Shown: in pieces, positions 50,396 to 59,051 of the stretch
How the letters are laid out: each line of letters starts with the position of its first letter
Numbering within the stretch: the stretch's first letter is position 1
Source of the DNA: CAVALG01 sp963630555
GTDB lineage: Bacteria; Bacillota; Clostridia; Oscillospirales; Acutalibacteraceae
Length of the DNA: 64,000 nucleotides
Reading direction: 5' to 3'
Assembly: GCA_963630555.1 (NCBI GenBank)
Contig: CAVGND010000004.1
Coordinates: forward strand, 23,252 to 87,251
Program-made: the position numbers and the translations under genes
The notes under the pieces: generated by a model
What the model was told of the DNA's origin: nothing
The model's database searches: none
The model's input: only the letters and a program-made list of their open reading frames with translations

Positions 50396-51565
50396 TTATT
50401 TTATGTAACTTACATTTGCGCCGTCTACAGCACGGTCGATCAGCCCTTCAATATCCAAATTCTTTTCCGCCTCTGCACACTGTGCAACAGTGGGGCGCGT
50501 TTTGGGATGTTTTGGGGTAAACACCGTACAGCAATCTTCATACGGCTCAATGGATATATTGAATGTATCGATATTTCTTGAAATGCGGATGATCTCATCT
50601 TTATCCATACCTATAAGCGGCCTGAACACCGGCATACCGCAAACTGCGTCCGTAGTTGCAAGCGCAGGCAATGTCTGACTTGCCACCTGACCGAGGCTCT
50701 CGCCTGTTATGAGTGCACCACAATCATATGATTTCGCTATTCTCTCCGATATACGCATCATAAAGCGGCGCATAATCAAGGTGAAAAATTCCTCGGGGCA
50801 TTTATCCGCTATATGTTCCTGTATTTCCGTGAACGGGACGATCGTCAGCCTGATCTCTCCGCTGTATTCCGCAACACGCGATAACAGCGATTTAACCTTT
50901 AATTCGGCTCTTTCGCTGGTATACGGGGGGCTTGCAAAATGTATGGCGTTAAGGCGCAGACCGCGTTTTGCCATCATCCAAGCGGCAACCGGGCTGTCAA
51001 TCCCGCCCGAAATAAGTATTGCCGCTTTGCCCGCCGTCCCGACAGGCATACCTCCCGCCGCTTTAACCTGTCCGCAGCGGATATATGCCGCACTGTCCCT
51101 CACTTCAACGACCACGGTAGCGTCGGGGTTGTGAACATCAACTTTAAGGTGAGGATATGCCGAAAGCAATTTACCCCCTACTTCTTTGCATATTTCCGGT
51201 GATTTCAGCGGAAATTTTTTGTCGGAACGCTTAGCCTCAACCTTGAAGGTCTTTGCGTTTGCCAGCTGATCTTTAAGGTAGGGAACGCATTTTTCCAGTA
51301 TATCTTCCATATTCTTTTCGGCAACGGCGGCGCGTTGGAACGCAGCAATTCCGAAAACTTTCTGCATACGGTTCAGCGCCTCGTCAAAATCGTAATCCTC
51401 CGCAACAGGCTCGATGCTTATTGTGGATTGCGAGCGTTTGATATCCGTTTTACCGAGCGAATGAAGGTGCATTTTAATGTTTTTAACCAGCACCGATTCA
51501 AAAGTGGCGCGGTTAAGCCCTTTAAGTGCAAGTTCGCCGTTTTTAATTAAAATAATTTCACGCAT
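50396..51565 (-). CDS. thiI: tRNA sulfurtransferase ThiI (tRNA 4-thiouridine synthase)
   Basis: 389-residue enzyme adding sulfur to U8 of tRNA, and in some organisms feeding thiamine thiazole synthesis. An N-terminal ferredoxin-like and THUMP region (LIKNGELALKGLNRATFESV; FKVEAKRSDKKFPLKSPEIC) precedes a PP-loop domain with ILISGGIDSPVAAWMMAKRG and ALITGESLGQVASQTL. No C-terminal rhodanese domain, as is normal in Firmicutes, where a dedicated cysteine desulfurase passes the sulfur. That desulfurase gene ends 2 bp before this gene's start, and the ribosome site GGAG overlaps its end. Confidence 0.96.
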   Translation of the reverse strand: MREIILIKNGELALKGLNRATFESVLVKNIKMHLHSLGKTDIKRSQSTISIEPVAEDYDFDEALNRMQKVFGIAAFQRAAVAEKNMEDILEKCVPYLKDQLANAKTFKVEAKRSDKKFPLKSPEICKEVGGKLLSAYPHLKVDVHNPDATVVVEVRDSAAYIRCGQVKAAGGMPVGTAGKAAILISGGIDSPVAAWMMAKRGLRLNAIHFASPPYTSERAELKVKSLLSRVAEYSGEIRLTIVPFTEIQEHIADKCPEEFFTLIMRRFMMRISERIAKSYDCGALITGESLGQVASQTLPALATTDAVCGMPVFRPLIGMDKDEIIRISRNIDTFNISIEPYEDCCTVFTPKHPKTRPTVAQCAEAEKNLDIEGLIDRAVDGANVSYIK

Positions 51566-51567
51566 AG

Positions 51568-52731
51568 TTATCTCCGTAATTTATCAAGTTTAGAATGCCT
51601 GTCCGACGATCTAAGCGATTTTTTCGCTTCCGTTAAAGCGGCGCAGAGCCTGTCTATATCATTTTCGGTATTATACCGCGAAAAACTCAGGCGTATCGCA
51701 CTGTCGGTTTCACTGTTTCCGAGCCCCATTTCACTCAGCACATAACTGCCTTTGCCTTTAGCGCAGGCGCTGCCGCTTGAAACAAATATTCCTTTGCTTT
51801 CCAGAAAATGCAAAACCGTTTCCGAACGGTAGCCGGGCAACGATACGTTAAGTATGTACGGCAACGCACCGCTCGGCGAATTAAATATAACTCCGTCAAT
51901 TTTTGACAGTTTTGCCCTGGCGCAGTCGTTTAAAGCTCTTACCCGGTTTAACGAATTGTTTATATCAAGTTCTTTAAGTGCACCGTAAAATCCTGCTATT
52001 GCCGGCACACTCTCGGTTCCGGAACGGAGTCCGCTTTCCTGATGCCCGCCGTAGGTAAGCGGCAAAATATGCGCTTTTTCCGATTTATAAAGCAGACCGC
52101 AGCCCTTAATTCCGTGAATTTTATGCGCGCTTGCCGATAAAAGGTCAACATCAAGCTTTTTCACGGATGTCGGGATTTTGCCGAACGCCTGCACAGCGTC
52201 GCAGTGTATCAGCGCGGGCGCGCCTGCCGAATTTGCAATGCCGCGAAGTTTCTCAACCGGGAATATCGCCCCTGTCTCGTTATTTACAAGCATAACGGAT
52301 ATCAGAACAGTATCCTTATTCACAGCCGACGCAATTTTTTCGGCGGAAATGCAGCCGTCGTTTTCCGGCTTCACATAAACAACCTCAAACCCTTCTTTTT
52401 GGAGGGCGCGGCAGGTTTCAAGCACCGACGGATGCTCAACCGAGGTTGTTACAATGCGGTTTCCGCGCCTTTTAAGAGCGTGCGCCGCCCCCGACAGAGC
52501 AATGTTGTTTGATTCGGTTCCGCCGCTTGTAAAATACACTTCGTTTTCCTTGCAGGAAAGCAGAGCGGCAGCAGATTTTCTTGTATCCGAAAGTACGGTT
52601 TCCGCCGAAATGCCCAATTTGTGCAGCGACGATGGATTCCCCCAATTTGTCGTTACGGCGTCATTCACACACTTAACGGCGGTTTCGCACGGTTTTGTTG
52701 TTGAACTGTTATCCAAATAAGCAATATACAT
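51568..52731 (-). CDS. Cysteine desulfurase (NifS/IscS family)
   Basis: PLP enzyme of about 387 residues releasing sulfur from cysteine as persulfide. Visible: AYLDNSSTTKPCETAV at the start, FTSGGTESNNIAL, the PLP lysine in LLSASAHKIHGIKGCG, and the catalytic cysteine loop SSGSACAKGKGSYVLSEMG, a long class I-type loop. Paired with thiI, it probably corresponds to the NifZ-type desulfurase dedicated to tRNA thiolation (and mnmA lies downstream). Met 52731 is used with GGAG 11 bases upstream; an extension to 52764 has no homology. It is the first gene of the minus-strand run. Confidence 0.93.
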   Translation of the reverse strand: MYIAYLDNSSTTKPCETAVKCVNDAVTTNWGNPSSLHKLGISAETVLSDTRKSAAALLSCKENEVYFTSGGTESNNIALSGAAHALKRRGNRIVTTSVEHPSVLETCRALQKEGFEVVYVKPENDGCISAEKIASAVNKDTVLISVMLVNNETGAIFPVEKLRGIANSAGAPALIHCDAVQAFGKIPTSVKKLDVDLLSASAHKIHGIKGCGLLYKSEKAHILPLTYGGHQESGLRSGTESVPAIAGFYGALKELDINNSLNRVRALNDCARAKLSKIDGVIFNSPSGALPYILNVSLPGYRSETVLHFLESKGIFVSSGSACAKGKGSYVLSEMGLGNSETDSAIRLSFSRYNTENDIDRLCAALTEAKKSLRSSDRHSKLDKLRR

Positions 52732-52777
52732 TATTACGTTTACTCCTGCACATAACTCAAACATTATATCATATATG

Positions 52778-52806
52778 ATTATACAACATAATCCCGTATT
52801 TTACAA
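52778..52806 (-). promoter_or_regulatory. Sigma-A promoter of the cysteine desulfurase operon
   Basis: Minus strand: TTGTAA (52806-52801), 17 bp, TATAAT (52783-52778); a second TATAAT lies at 52767-52762. Confidence 0.75.
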
Positions 52807-52840
52807 CAAAATTATTTAATGTTGCGGTGCTTATTTGTTG

Positions 52841-52869
52841 TTGCCTTTTCTGCATAAATAAATTATAAT
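52841..52869 (+). promoter_or_regulatory. Sigma-A promoter of the glycosidase-like gene
   Basis: TTGCCT (52841-52846), 17 bp, TATAAT (52864-52869), 32 bases ahead of the start. Confidence 0.78.
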
Positions 52870-52901
52870 ATATGCAATATACAGGATAGCAGGTGTTGAA
52901 T

Positions 52902-54899
52902 TTGAACAATGATATTTTTAAAATAAATATTTCGCCCGAAAACGGAACTGTCACATCGATGATTTTAAAAAATGACCCGCATGAAATGAACTGGTGCAGC
53001 GGCATTGCCGGTTGGGGCGAGATCCGCTTTTTTGATGAATTGCCTTATGCTGACGAAAACGGCGTGCAAAAGGTTGTTGGCGAAAAGGTGCTGCCTTTTG
53101 TTTCTTTTTCGGAAGAAGACGGTGTATACCGCTCGGTTTATGAAGATTGGAACGTGCGTGTAACCGTAGAGCGCGGATTTGACAGCGACGGATTTTTTAA
53201 CGAAAAATACACCGCCAAAAATGTCCGTGACGCCGACCTGTTTCTTGAACAGGGCGACCTCAGCATAGCCGTCCCGTTTAACGATATGTATACATACGCC
53301 GACGACTGTATGGTGCGCCGCTGCAATACACATCTGTGGTGCGCGGGTAACACAAGTTACATAAGCGCGGTTAAAATGGGCGTGTCGGAACATAATTTAG
53401 GTCTTGTCCTGACCGAAGGCGCATTTGCAAGTTACAGTTTGTGCAACGCGGATAAATACAGTCGGCGCGGAGTGTTTTTGCTTGATTGCGAACATCTTGA
53501 ACTCCTCCCCGGCGAAGAATACGTATGGAACTTTAAACTGTTTCCGTTTAAAGCGCGGGCGGAATTTGAACAGACCGTCAAAAAATACAGAAACACGGTC
53601 ATGATTAAAGCGGAAAAGCACACCGTATTTGTCGGTGAACCGATACGCTGTAAGATCGAAACCGCTTTTAAACCCGAAAAAATTTCGGTGTTTCTCGACG
53701 GAAAAGCGGTTCCCGTGACGGAAAAGAACGGCGAATATTATATAGAAACCGTGCCGCAGCGATTCGGAGATATGCGGCTGACGGTAAATACCGACGCCAA
53801 TCACACCTTTGCCGAATTTTATGCAAGCGAATCGCCCGAAATACTTATCGAAAAGCGATTGCATTTTATAGCCGAAAAGCAACAGTATAAGCGGCGTGAC
53901 AGCGCGCTTTACGGTGCATTTCTTCCGTATGACAATAAAAATAAATACCCTGTTTTCAGTTCATTGACGCGTGACCACAATGCCTGCCGCGAAAGGGTCG
54001 GTATGGCGCTTCTGATGTGCCGCTACCTGCAAAGCCACAACGACGCCGCGCTGCTTGCGTCATTAAACGATTATGTCGCATTTACACTCAGGGAGTTTTT
54101 CGACTCCGAAACCGGCGAAGTTTTTGACGGAATAGGCAAAAACAAAAAGTATACCCGACTTTATAATATCCCCTGGATGGTTTCGTTTTTCACCGAAATG
54201 TACAACCTCACCGGGAATACGGAATATCTTAATTACAGTTTTAAAGGGCTTGACTTTTATTATGCAAACGGCGGATATAAGTTCTACCCGAATGCTTTTT
54301 CAATGCTTTTGACATATAACGCGCTGAAAAAAGCGGGAATGAACTCCGAATGCGGCAAGGTAAAAGAACATTTTAAAAAGCATGCGGACAATATTGCAGA
54401 AAAAGGGTTAAGTTACCCCCGTCACGAAGTCAATTATGAGCAAACAATCGTCACCCCTGCGGTAACCATCCTGTCTGAATTTGCCCTAATATCAGGCGAC
54501 GACTTTTATTTAAAGGAAGCCGAAAAACACATAAACCTGCTTAAACGCTTTAACGGTCATCAGCCGAGTTGCCATTTGAACGAAACGCCGATAAGGTACT
54601 GGGACGACTTCTGGTTCGGTTCTGCCAGAATGCAGGGCGATACCTTCCCCCATTACTGGAGTTGCCTTACCGCAAGGGCTTACCTTGATTATTACAATGC
54701 GGGCGGAGGTAAAGAATACCTTGCCGCCGCAGACGAATGTATACGCAACTGCTTCTGCCTTTTCACCGAAAGCGGAGAGGGTTCCTGTGCATACGTTTAT
54801 CCGTACAAGGTCAACGGGCGTAAAGGTGCATTTTATGACGATTGGGCAAACGACCAGGATTTTGCGCTGTATTTCTATATGACTATGGTTGAAAAATGA
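52902..54899 (+). CDS. Putative (alpha/alpha)6-barrel glycosidase-like protein of unknown specificity
   Basis: About 665 residues without signal peptide, so cytoplasmic. The N-terminal half (about 1-310) is beta-sandwich-like (NISPENGTVTSMILKNDPHE start) and the C-terminal half (about 330-660) is helical with six-hairpin features, e.g. DHNACRERVGMALLMCRYLQ, YNIPWMVSFFTEMYNLTGN, and RYWDDFWFGSARMQGDTFPH (first 20 residues) with a cluster of aromatic and acidic residues suited to a sugar site. This fold is shared by several glycoside hydrolase and lyase families; I cannot assign a family with certainty. TTG 52902 follows AGGTG by 6 bases; GTG 52893 is an alternative. It is monocistronic with a clear promoter and terminator. 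No transporter genes adjoin. Confidence 0.6.
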   Translation: MNNDIFKINISPENGTVTSMILKNDPHEMNWCSGIAGWGEIRFFDELPYADENGVQKVVGEKVLPFVSFSEEDGVYRSVYEDWNVRVTVERGFDSDGFFNEKYTAKNVRDADLFLEQGDLSIAVPFNDMYTYADDCMVRRCNTHLWCAGNTSYISAVKMGVSEHNLGLVLTEGAFASYSLCNADKYSRRGVFLLDCEHLELLPGEEYVWNFKLFPFKARAEFEQTVKKYRNTVMIKAEKHTVFVGEPIRCKIETAFKPEKISVFLDGKAVPVTEKNGEYYIETVPQRFGDMRLTVNTDANHTFAEFYASESPEILIEKRLHFIAEKQQYKRRDSALYGAFLPYDNKNKYPVFSSLTRDHNACRERVGMALLMCRYLQSHNDAALLASLNDYVAFTLREFFDSETGEVFDGIGKNKKYTRLYNIPWMVSFFTEMYNLTGNTEYLNYSFKGLDFYYANGGYKFYPNAFSMLLTYNALKKAGMNSECGKVKEHFKKHADNIAEKGLSYPRHEVNYEQTIVTPAVTILSEFALISGDDFYLKEAEKHINLLKRFNGHQPSCHLNETPIRYWDDFWFGSARMQGDTFPHYWSCLTARAYLDYYNAGGGKEYLAAADECIRNCFCLFTESGEGSCAYVYPYKVNGRKGAFYDDWANDQDFALYFYMTMVEK

Positions 54900-54948
54900 T
54901 ATCGCCGAATTGTCGGTTTTCAAAAATCATACAATATCAGTCTTAAAA

Positions 54949-54981
54949 ATCAAAACCACCGGTTCAACCGGTGGTTTTGAT
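54949..54981. terminator. Bidirectional terminator
   Basis: Perfect 16-bp stem around one central base: ATCAAAACCACCGGTT (54949-54964), C, AACCGGTGGTTTTGAT (54966-54981). A-rich left and T-rich right arms let it serve both converging genes. Confidence 0.92.
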
Positions 54982-54992
54982 TAATACACAGA

Positions 54993-55646
54993 TCAATCCT
55001 GCATTTCATCTATTGTGGCGCCCCTTAAACTTGCCAATCGAACCTTGCGGCTTAAATCACCGTACAGTTTCATAAGTTCATCAAACTCTCTTTGATTTTT
55101 AGGAGAAATTTTCAAACATTCCATTCGGTCAAGTATGTATTTGGGGCCTCCTACAGATATTCTTAAGGTGTCCGCTGCCTCAAATGCCAAATCGTCTGCA
55201 TCTTTGCGCGATAAGCTCGGAAAATTGCGGAAATATGCTCTGAGTGAAATGAATTCCAGAGTTTTTTCTACATAAAATTCGTCCGCATATTTTAGAAAAC
55301 TATTTTTATCAAGTATATGGTACGGAAGACCGTATGTAGTTTCCTTAAGTTCAAAATAGTCATCAAAGTCGCCCATACAATATAAGTGCTCAGCCAACAA
55401 AATTTTCTCTGAGGTTGGCGTATCATCCGGTTTTCCGTTGGCAATTTCATCCTCGGAAAATAAATCGAAAAAGCGTCTTTCTTCGAGTATTTGTTCAATT
55501 ATATCACAAAATTCGTCCATGGTCAGCGGTTCGTTTTGAGCGTTATAAATTTCAAAAAGTTTCTTTACGGGAATGTAACTATATAAATTCGCCGCCGCAT
55601 TTAAATAATCCAAAACCGATTTTTCAATGTTTTTTCTGTCAGTCAT
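54993..55646 (-). CDS. Hypothetical helical protein
   Basis: 217-residue acidic, mostly helical cytoplasmic protein; I do not recognise a family. Features: EKSVLDYLNAAANLYSYIPV near the start, resembling the helical SEC-C-associated or DUF proteins that begin with a small winged segment, then LTMDEFCDIIEQILEERRFF and a Leu/Asp-rich C-terminal half (PSLSRKDADDLAFEAADTLR). No metal-binding cysteines. RBS AGAAGG precedes ATG 55646. It is a single-gene unit between a bidirectional terminator and an extended -10 promoter. Confidence 0.7.
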   Translation of the reverse strand: MTDRKNIEKSVLDYLNAAANLYSYIPVKKLFEIYNAQNEPLTMDEFCDIIEQILEERRFFDLFSEDEIANGKPDDTPTSEKILLAEHLYCMGDFDDYFELKETTYGLPYHILDKNSFLKYADEFYVEKTLEFISLRAYFRNFPSLSRKDADDLAFEAADTLRISVGGPKYILDRMECLKISPKNQREFDELMKLYGDLSRKVRLASLRGATIDEMQD

Positions 55647-55710
55647 ATTTTAAAACCTTCTCTTTCAATTGAATAATTAATACATTTTCTGTTGTTTTTT
55701 TCATAACTTA

Positions 55711-55719
55711 ATTATAGCA
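55711..55719 (-). promoter_or_regulatory. Extended -10 promoter of the hypothetical gene
   Basis: Minus strand TGCTATAAT (55719-55711); the -35 region is poor. About 65 bases upstream of the start. Confidence 0.55.
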
Positions 55720-55883
55720 TATCAAAAAAGTGCATTCCATCGTTTTTACATTATTTCACTATTTCCATTTTTAAATACAGCATTTTTTTGAAAAACAAGT
55801 TATATTTACCTTTAATAATAATCCGTGCATATCACAAAATAATACTGCAAACGCAAAAATTAAAAAAACAAGGGGTGAAAGAA

Positions 55884-56063
55884 ATGTCAGTAGTTCCCGG
55901 CGCAAAAGACGCTCTCAATCGTTTCAAGATGGAAGCAGCCAGCGAAGTCGGCGTAAGCCTTAAAGACGGATACAACGGTGACCTTACCGCCCGTCAGGCC
56001 GGTTCGATCGGTGGCCAGATGGTTAAAAAAATGATTGAATCTTATGAAAACGGTATGAAATAA
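55884..56063 (+). CDS. Alpha/beta-type small acid-soluble spore protein (SASP)
   Basis: 59-residue DNA-binding protein that coats and protects DNA in the dormant spore. The core matches the family: NRFKMEAASEVGVSL (GPR protease site region, usually KxEIASExGV) and DLTARQAGSIGGQMVKKMI. ATG 55884 is preceded by AGGGGTGAAAG; the frame extends upstream to 55788 but that part is unrelated. A GCATA at 55827-55831 could be a SigG -35, but I see no convincing -10. It shows with the spoIIA and dpa genes that the organism forms endospores. Confidence 0.95.
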   Translation: MSVVPGAKDALNRFKMEAASEVGVSLKDGYNGDLTARQAGSIGGQMVKKMIESYENGMK

Positions 56064-56115
56064 CAATCTGTTTTGATAATCAGGCAAATCGGATTGTATA
56101 TCGGTTTGCGAATTA

Positions 56116-56152
56116 TTAAAAATCGGGCTGCCCTCCTTTACGGTCGGGCGGC
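56116..56152 (-). terminator. Hairpin downstream of the PHP phosphatase gene
   Basis: GCTGCCC (56127-56133) pairs with GGGCGGC (56146-56152) with one G-U; on the minus strand it is followed by GATTTTTAATAAT. Confidence 0.7.
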
Positions 56153-56216
56153 TTGATTTAATTATGTAGGCGTGTCAACAATATGTTGCAAAATGGGGGA
56201 AGTTAATAACAGTTTT

Positions 56217-57365
56217 TTAGTTTTTCGGATCAAGGGGTTTTCGGGTAAAACCCGACGCGGTAAGCACGGTCACTTCCTTAAACCCGACATCCTTTAAAAG
56301 TGCAAGCGCATTTACAAATCCGAAAGCGATATTGTCGGCACAGTGCGCGTCTGAGTTTACGGTTACACGAGCGCCCTTTTCTTTAAGGTGCTCAAGTATA
56401 AAGCGCGCCGGGTACGGAGCCCGACGAATTTCTTTCGCAACAGCACCGGTATTCACTTCAAAAATCGGGTCGTATTCAAGTATTTTGTCAACCGCGTCAA
56501 GGGCAATTTTTCTATACTGTTCCGAATTTTCATCAATCAGCCCGAATTTTGTAACAAGGTCAAAATGACCTACAATATCCGGTCGGTTATCGGAAACGTT
56601 TTGCACAACTTCATTATAGTAATCACGGCAAAATTCCGTTTCATCACCGCCGTAAACTTCATTAATAAGGTGAATCTCGTCTTGCTTTGAATCGTCAATC
56701 GGATAGTATTTACCGTCCTTTTTAATATAATGAACCGAACCGATTATATAATCATATTTGTTTTTATCGGTCTTTTGCGAAAAAAGGTCAAGCTCTGCAC
56801 CGATTGCAACCGTTATTTTATCGGCAAAACGCTGCTTTAAATCCTTAACCGTGCTGATATAATCAAATTCGGCGTCTTTTTTCATACAGTACCGCTCATC
56901 GTGCGGCGTGTATATGTGGTCGGATATCCCGACAGCGGTCAAGCCGTTTTTAACAGCGGATATAACCATTTGCTCGGGTGTGTTCTGTCCATCTGAAAAC
57001 ACGGTGTGATTATGGCAGGATGAAATTTTAAATTCGTTAAACTCATTTCTGTTAATAAGATTTATCCTGCCCAACAGCGGCGCTGTGCGTTCCTTTCCGT
57101 TCGCTGCCGACGCCGCACCGACCCACACGCCCGTTACAAGCAATGCAAGCAGTGCTAAAAACAGTATGGTGAATATCACCGAAAAAATAACACCTTTAAT
57201 TGTTCTGCCCAAAAAATCAACAGCCAAGAGCAATAATTCAAAAAGTCCCAAGATCAAGCCTTGATTAAGGTGAAAACGGCAATTATCACGGTCACCTTTT
57301 GCATAGGCATATAAAAATCCGAAGATTGAAAAATATGCAACTAAATTCGTTTTATACCGTTTCAT
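56217..57365 (-). CDS. Membrane-anchored PHP-domain phosphatase (histidinol phosphatase-like)
   Basis: 382 residues in two parts. Residues 1-95 form a small membrane domain with three or four helices resembling DUF4870/Tic20-like domains (DNCRFHLNQGLILGLFELLL and ILFLALLALLVTGVWVGAAS). Residues about 105-375 are a PHP phosphoesterase: metal motifs SSCHNHTVFSDGQNTPEQMV, AVGISDHIYTPH, VAIGAELDLF, DYIIGSVHYI, PDIVGHFDLVTKFG, and VTVNSDAHCADNIAFGF. Closest in style to HisJ-type histidinol phosphatases, but no his genes are nearby and the membrane domain is unusual, so the substrate is uncertain. It starts 4 bp after the HAD phosphatase gene ends. Confidence 0.85.
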   Translation of the reverse strand: MKRYKTNLVAYFSIFGFLYAYAKGDRDNCRFHLNQGLILGLFELLLLAVDFLGRTIKGVIFSVIFTILFLALLALLVTGVWVGAASAANGKERTAPLLGRINLINRNEFNEFKISSCHNHTVFSDGQNTPEQMVISAVKNGLTAVGISDHIYTPHDERYCMKKDAEFDYISTVKDLKQRFADKITVAIGAELDLFSQKTDKNKYDYIIGSVHYIKKDGKYYPIDDSKQDEIHLINEVYGGDETEFCRDYYNEVVQNVSDNRPDIVGHFDLVTKFGLIDENSEQYRKIALDAVDKILEYDPIFEVNTGAVAKEIRRAPYPARFILEHLKEKGARVTVNSDAHCADNIAFGFVNALALLKDVGFKEVTVLTASGFTRKPLDPKN

Positions 57366-57369
57366 AGAA

Positions 57370-58017
57370 TTACCCCAACAATTTTTGAAGATCGGTTACC
57401 GTGTCCGCCAATCGGTATGCACCCGCAGCACAGAGTTCCTTACGCGTACCGTAACCGTACAGCACGCCTATGCATTTTATTCCGTTTTTCGCTGCGCCCG
57501 TGACATCAAACTTGCGATCGCCCACCATTGCGGTTTTATCGCGTTCGGCTATTCCCGCCTCTTGCAGGGCATAGCCGATAACAGAGGCTTTATCTGTCCG
57601 TGTTTCGTCAAGTGTGCTGCCGTAAATTTCGGTAAAATATTTTGAAAGTTCAAAATACTCCAGTATTTCTTTTGCCATTTCTTCGGGCTTTGAGGTAGCC
57701 ACAAACAACTGCTTTCCGTTATTTTTTAAACTATTAAGAAGTTGCGGAATACCATCGTACACTTTGTTTTGGAACATACCTGTTTCGGTGTAATATTCGC
57801 GGTACAGATATAAAGCCTCAAGCGACTTTTCTTCACTGAAACCAAAGACCGATTTATAACAATCGGTAAGCGGAGGGCCGATGAATTTATAAAGTTCGGA
57901 ACGGTCATACCCTGTGACCCCCAGTTTATCGAGCGAATAGCATATTGAATTGATAATGCCCGTGTGCGACTCTGTCAGAGTGCCGTCAAGGTCGAAAAAT
58001 ATATATTTAAAATCCAT
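57370..58017 (-). CDS. HAD-IA family phosphatase (phosphoglycolate phosphatase/PpaX-like)
   Basis: 215-residue haloacid dehalogenase-superfamily hydrolase. Motif I FFDLDGTLTESHTGIINSI (nucleophile Asp), helical cap, motif II region LFVATSKPEEMAKEIL, Lys in TDKASVIGYAL, motif IV MVGDRKFDVTGAAKNG. Cap type and PPLTDCYKS suggest phosphoglycolate phosphatase or PpaX-like enzymes; the substrate is not determined. It is cotranscribed with the PHP phosphatase. Directly upstream lies a fold-back MITE-like element. Confidence 0.87.
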   Translation of the reverse strand: MDFKYIFFDLDGTLTESHTGIINSICYSLDKLGVTGYDRSELYKFIGPPLTDCYKSVFGFSEEKSLEALYLYREYYTETGMFQNKVYDGIPQLLNSLKNNGKQLFVATSKPEEMAKEILEYFELSKYFTEIYGSTLDETRTDKASVIGYALQEAGIAERDKTAMVGDRKFDVTGAAKNGIKCIGVLYGYGTRKELCAAGAYRLADTVTDLQKLLG

Positions 58018-58034
58018 AATATTCCTTTATTCGT

Positions 58035-58309
58035 TAGACAAAACAATCAGGGTACAACGGTTCCTAAAACGGAGTATTTTCCCGTTTTGTTTGTCTCATC
58101 ACTTGAAATACGGAAGTATTCCTGCGTTCTTCGGCTTCCAAACCGGAAAAATCTTCTCGTTTTAGGTCGAAGATTTTCGGCAAGCGGCGTGCTTTAGCGG
58201 CGCGGCGACCCGACCGAGGAATACTGTCGTATTGTGAGCGGAGGGCAACAAAGCCGCTAAAGTATTCCGATTAGCCAAAAAAACCATTGTACCCTGATTG
58301 CTTTGTCTA
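58035..58309. mobile_element. Fold-back MITE-like element (275 bp)
   Basis: Terminal inverted repeats 58036-58062 and 58282-58308 match at 25 of 27 positions and end in TAGACAAA...TTTGTCTA. Inside, AATACGGAAGTATTCCT-like arms (about 58108-58125) match the complement of 58219-58236, and AAAATCTTC (58149-58157) pairs with GAAGATTTT near 58169-58177, so the whole element folds into one long imperfect hairpin. It has no coding capacity. Its right end supplies the stop codon of the hydrolase gene. Confidence 0.8.
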
Positions 58310-59038
58310 GGCGTAACGGCAAATAAACTCGGCAACCGGAGTCGGATCTTCAAGTCCGTGCGGGTGATGGTCGGCATTCTTTTTAACATACACTTCGCAC
58401 GGGGTGCCGTTTTCTTTATACAAATCCGCAAGCAGTTCGCCGTTTTCGTTAAACGGGACAAACCTATCGCTGTCGCCTGCTACAAATACCGCGGGAATGT
58501 GCCGCTTTGCAAACTCATCAATAATATATATAGGCGAACCGCGGTAATTAAGCAGGTCGGATACAGTGCTGAAATTCAGTGCTTTTGAAATTTCGTTAAA
58601 CCAATCCTCGTGCAGCGGAATGCCCTTACCGAATCCCGCAGGACAACTCATAAAATTAATTACAGGTGCGTCAAGATACAGGCAGGAAACGACTCCCGGA
58701 TATCTGTGGGCAAATTTAACGGCATACATACCACCGCAGCTCATACCCTCAAGCGCACATTTTTGTGAAAGACCGTATTTCTCGATTATAAATTTCACAA
58801 AGCGGTATTTGCGGTCAACATCTGCGTCACCCGCCCAGCGATTGTCGTTAGATACAAAGGCAATGTGAAATCCTCTGTTAAGCAATTCAATTTCCGTTTC
58901 CGGAAAAGCGTCCCAATATTCGGTTTTAAGCACAAAGCGACGTCCGGGTTCAGAAGTTTTCGGGAATACAATAATAGCCCATTTCCCCTCAAACTCAAAT
59001 CCTGTCGCTTTAAAACCGTGCCAATCAATAGAGGTCAT
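58307..59038 (-). CDS. Alpha/beta hydrolase family protein
   Basis: About 243 residues with the alpha/beta-hydrolase fold and a visible catalytic triad: Ser in LEGMSCGGMYAVKFAHRYPG (nucleophile elbow GMSCGG), Asp in VAGDSDRFVP, and His in KNADHHPHG. The N-terminal strand region has AIIVFPKTSEPGRRFVLKTE, and an oxyanion segment. Probably an esterase or peptidase; substrate unknown. Met 59038 is used with GAGGAGGGAG upstream. The terminal codons run into the MITE-like element, whose TAG is the stop, so the original C-terminus may have been changed by insertion. Confidence 0.83.
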   Translation of the reverse strand: MTSIDWHGFKATGFEFEGKWAIIVFPKTSEPGRRFVLKTEYWDAFPETEIELLNRGFHIAFVSNDNRWAGDADVDRKYRFVKFIIEKYGLSQKCALEGMSCGGMYAVKFAHRYPGVVSCLYLDAPVINFMSCPAGFGKGIPLHEDWFNEISKALNFSTVSDLLNYRGSPIYIIDEFAKRHIPAVFVAGDSDRFVPFNENGELLADLYKENGTPCEVYVKKNADHHPHGLEDPTPVAEFICRYA

Positions 59039-59051
59039 ATTATCTCCCTCC

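Noticed and set aside
52781..52792. 12-bp match (ATACAACATAAT) to one arm of the invertible-segment recombination site
   Set aside because: Only a half site, and it is explained by overlap with the -10 of the cysteine desulfurase promoter; no partner arm follows.
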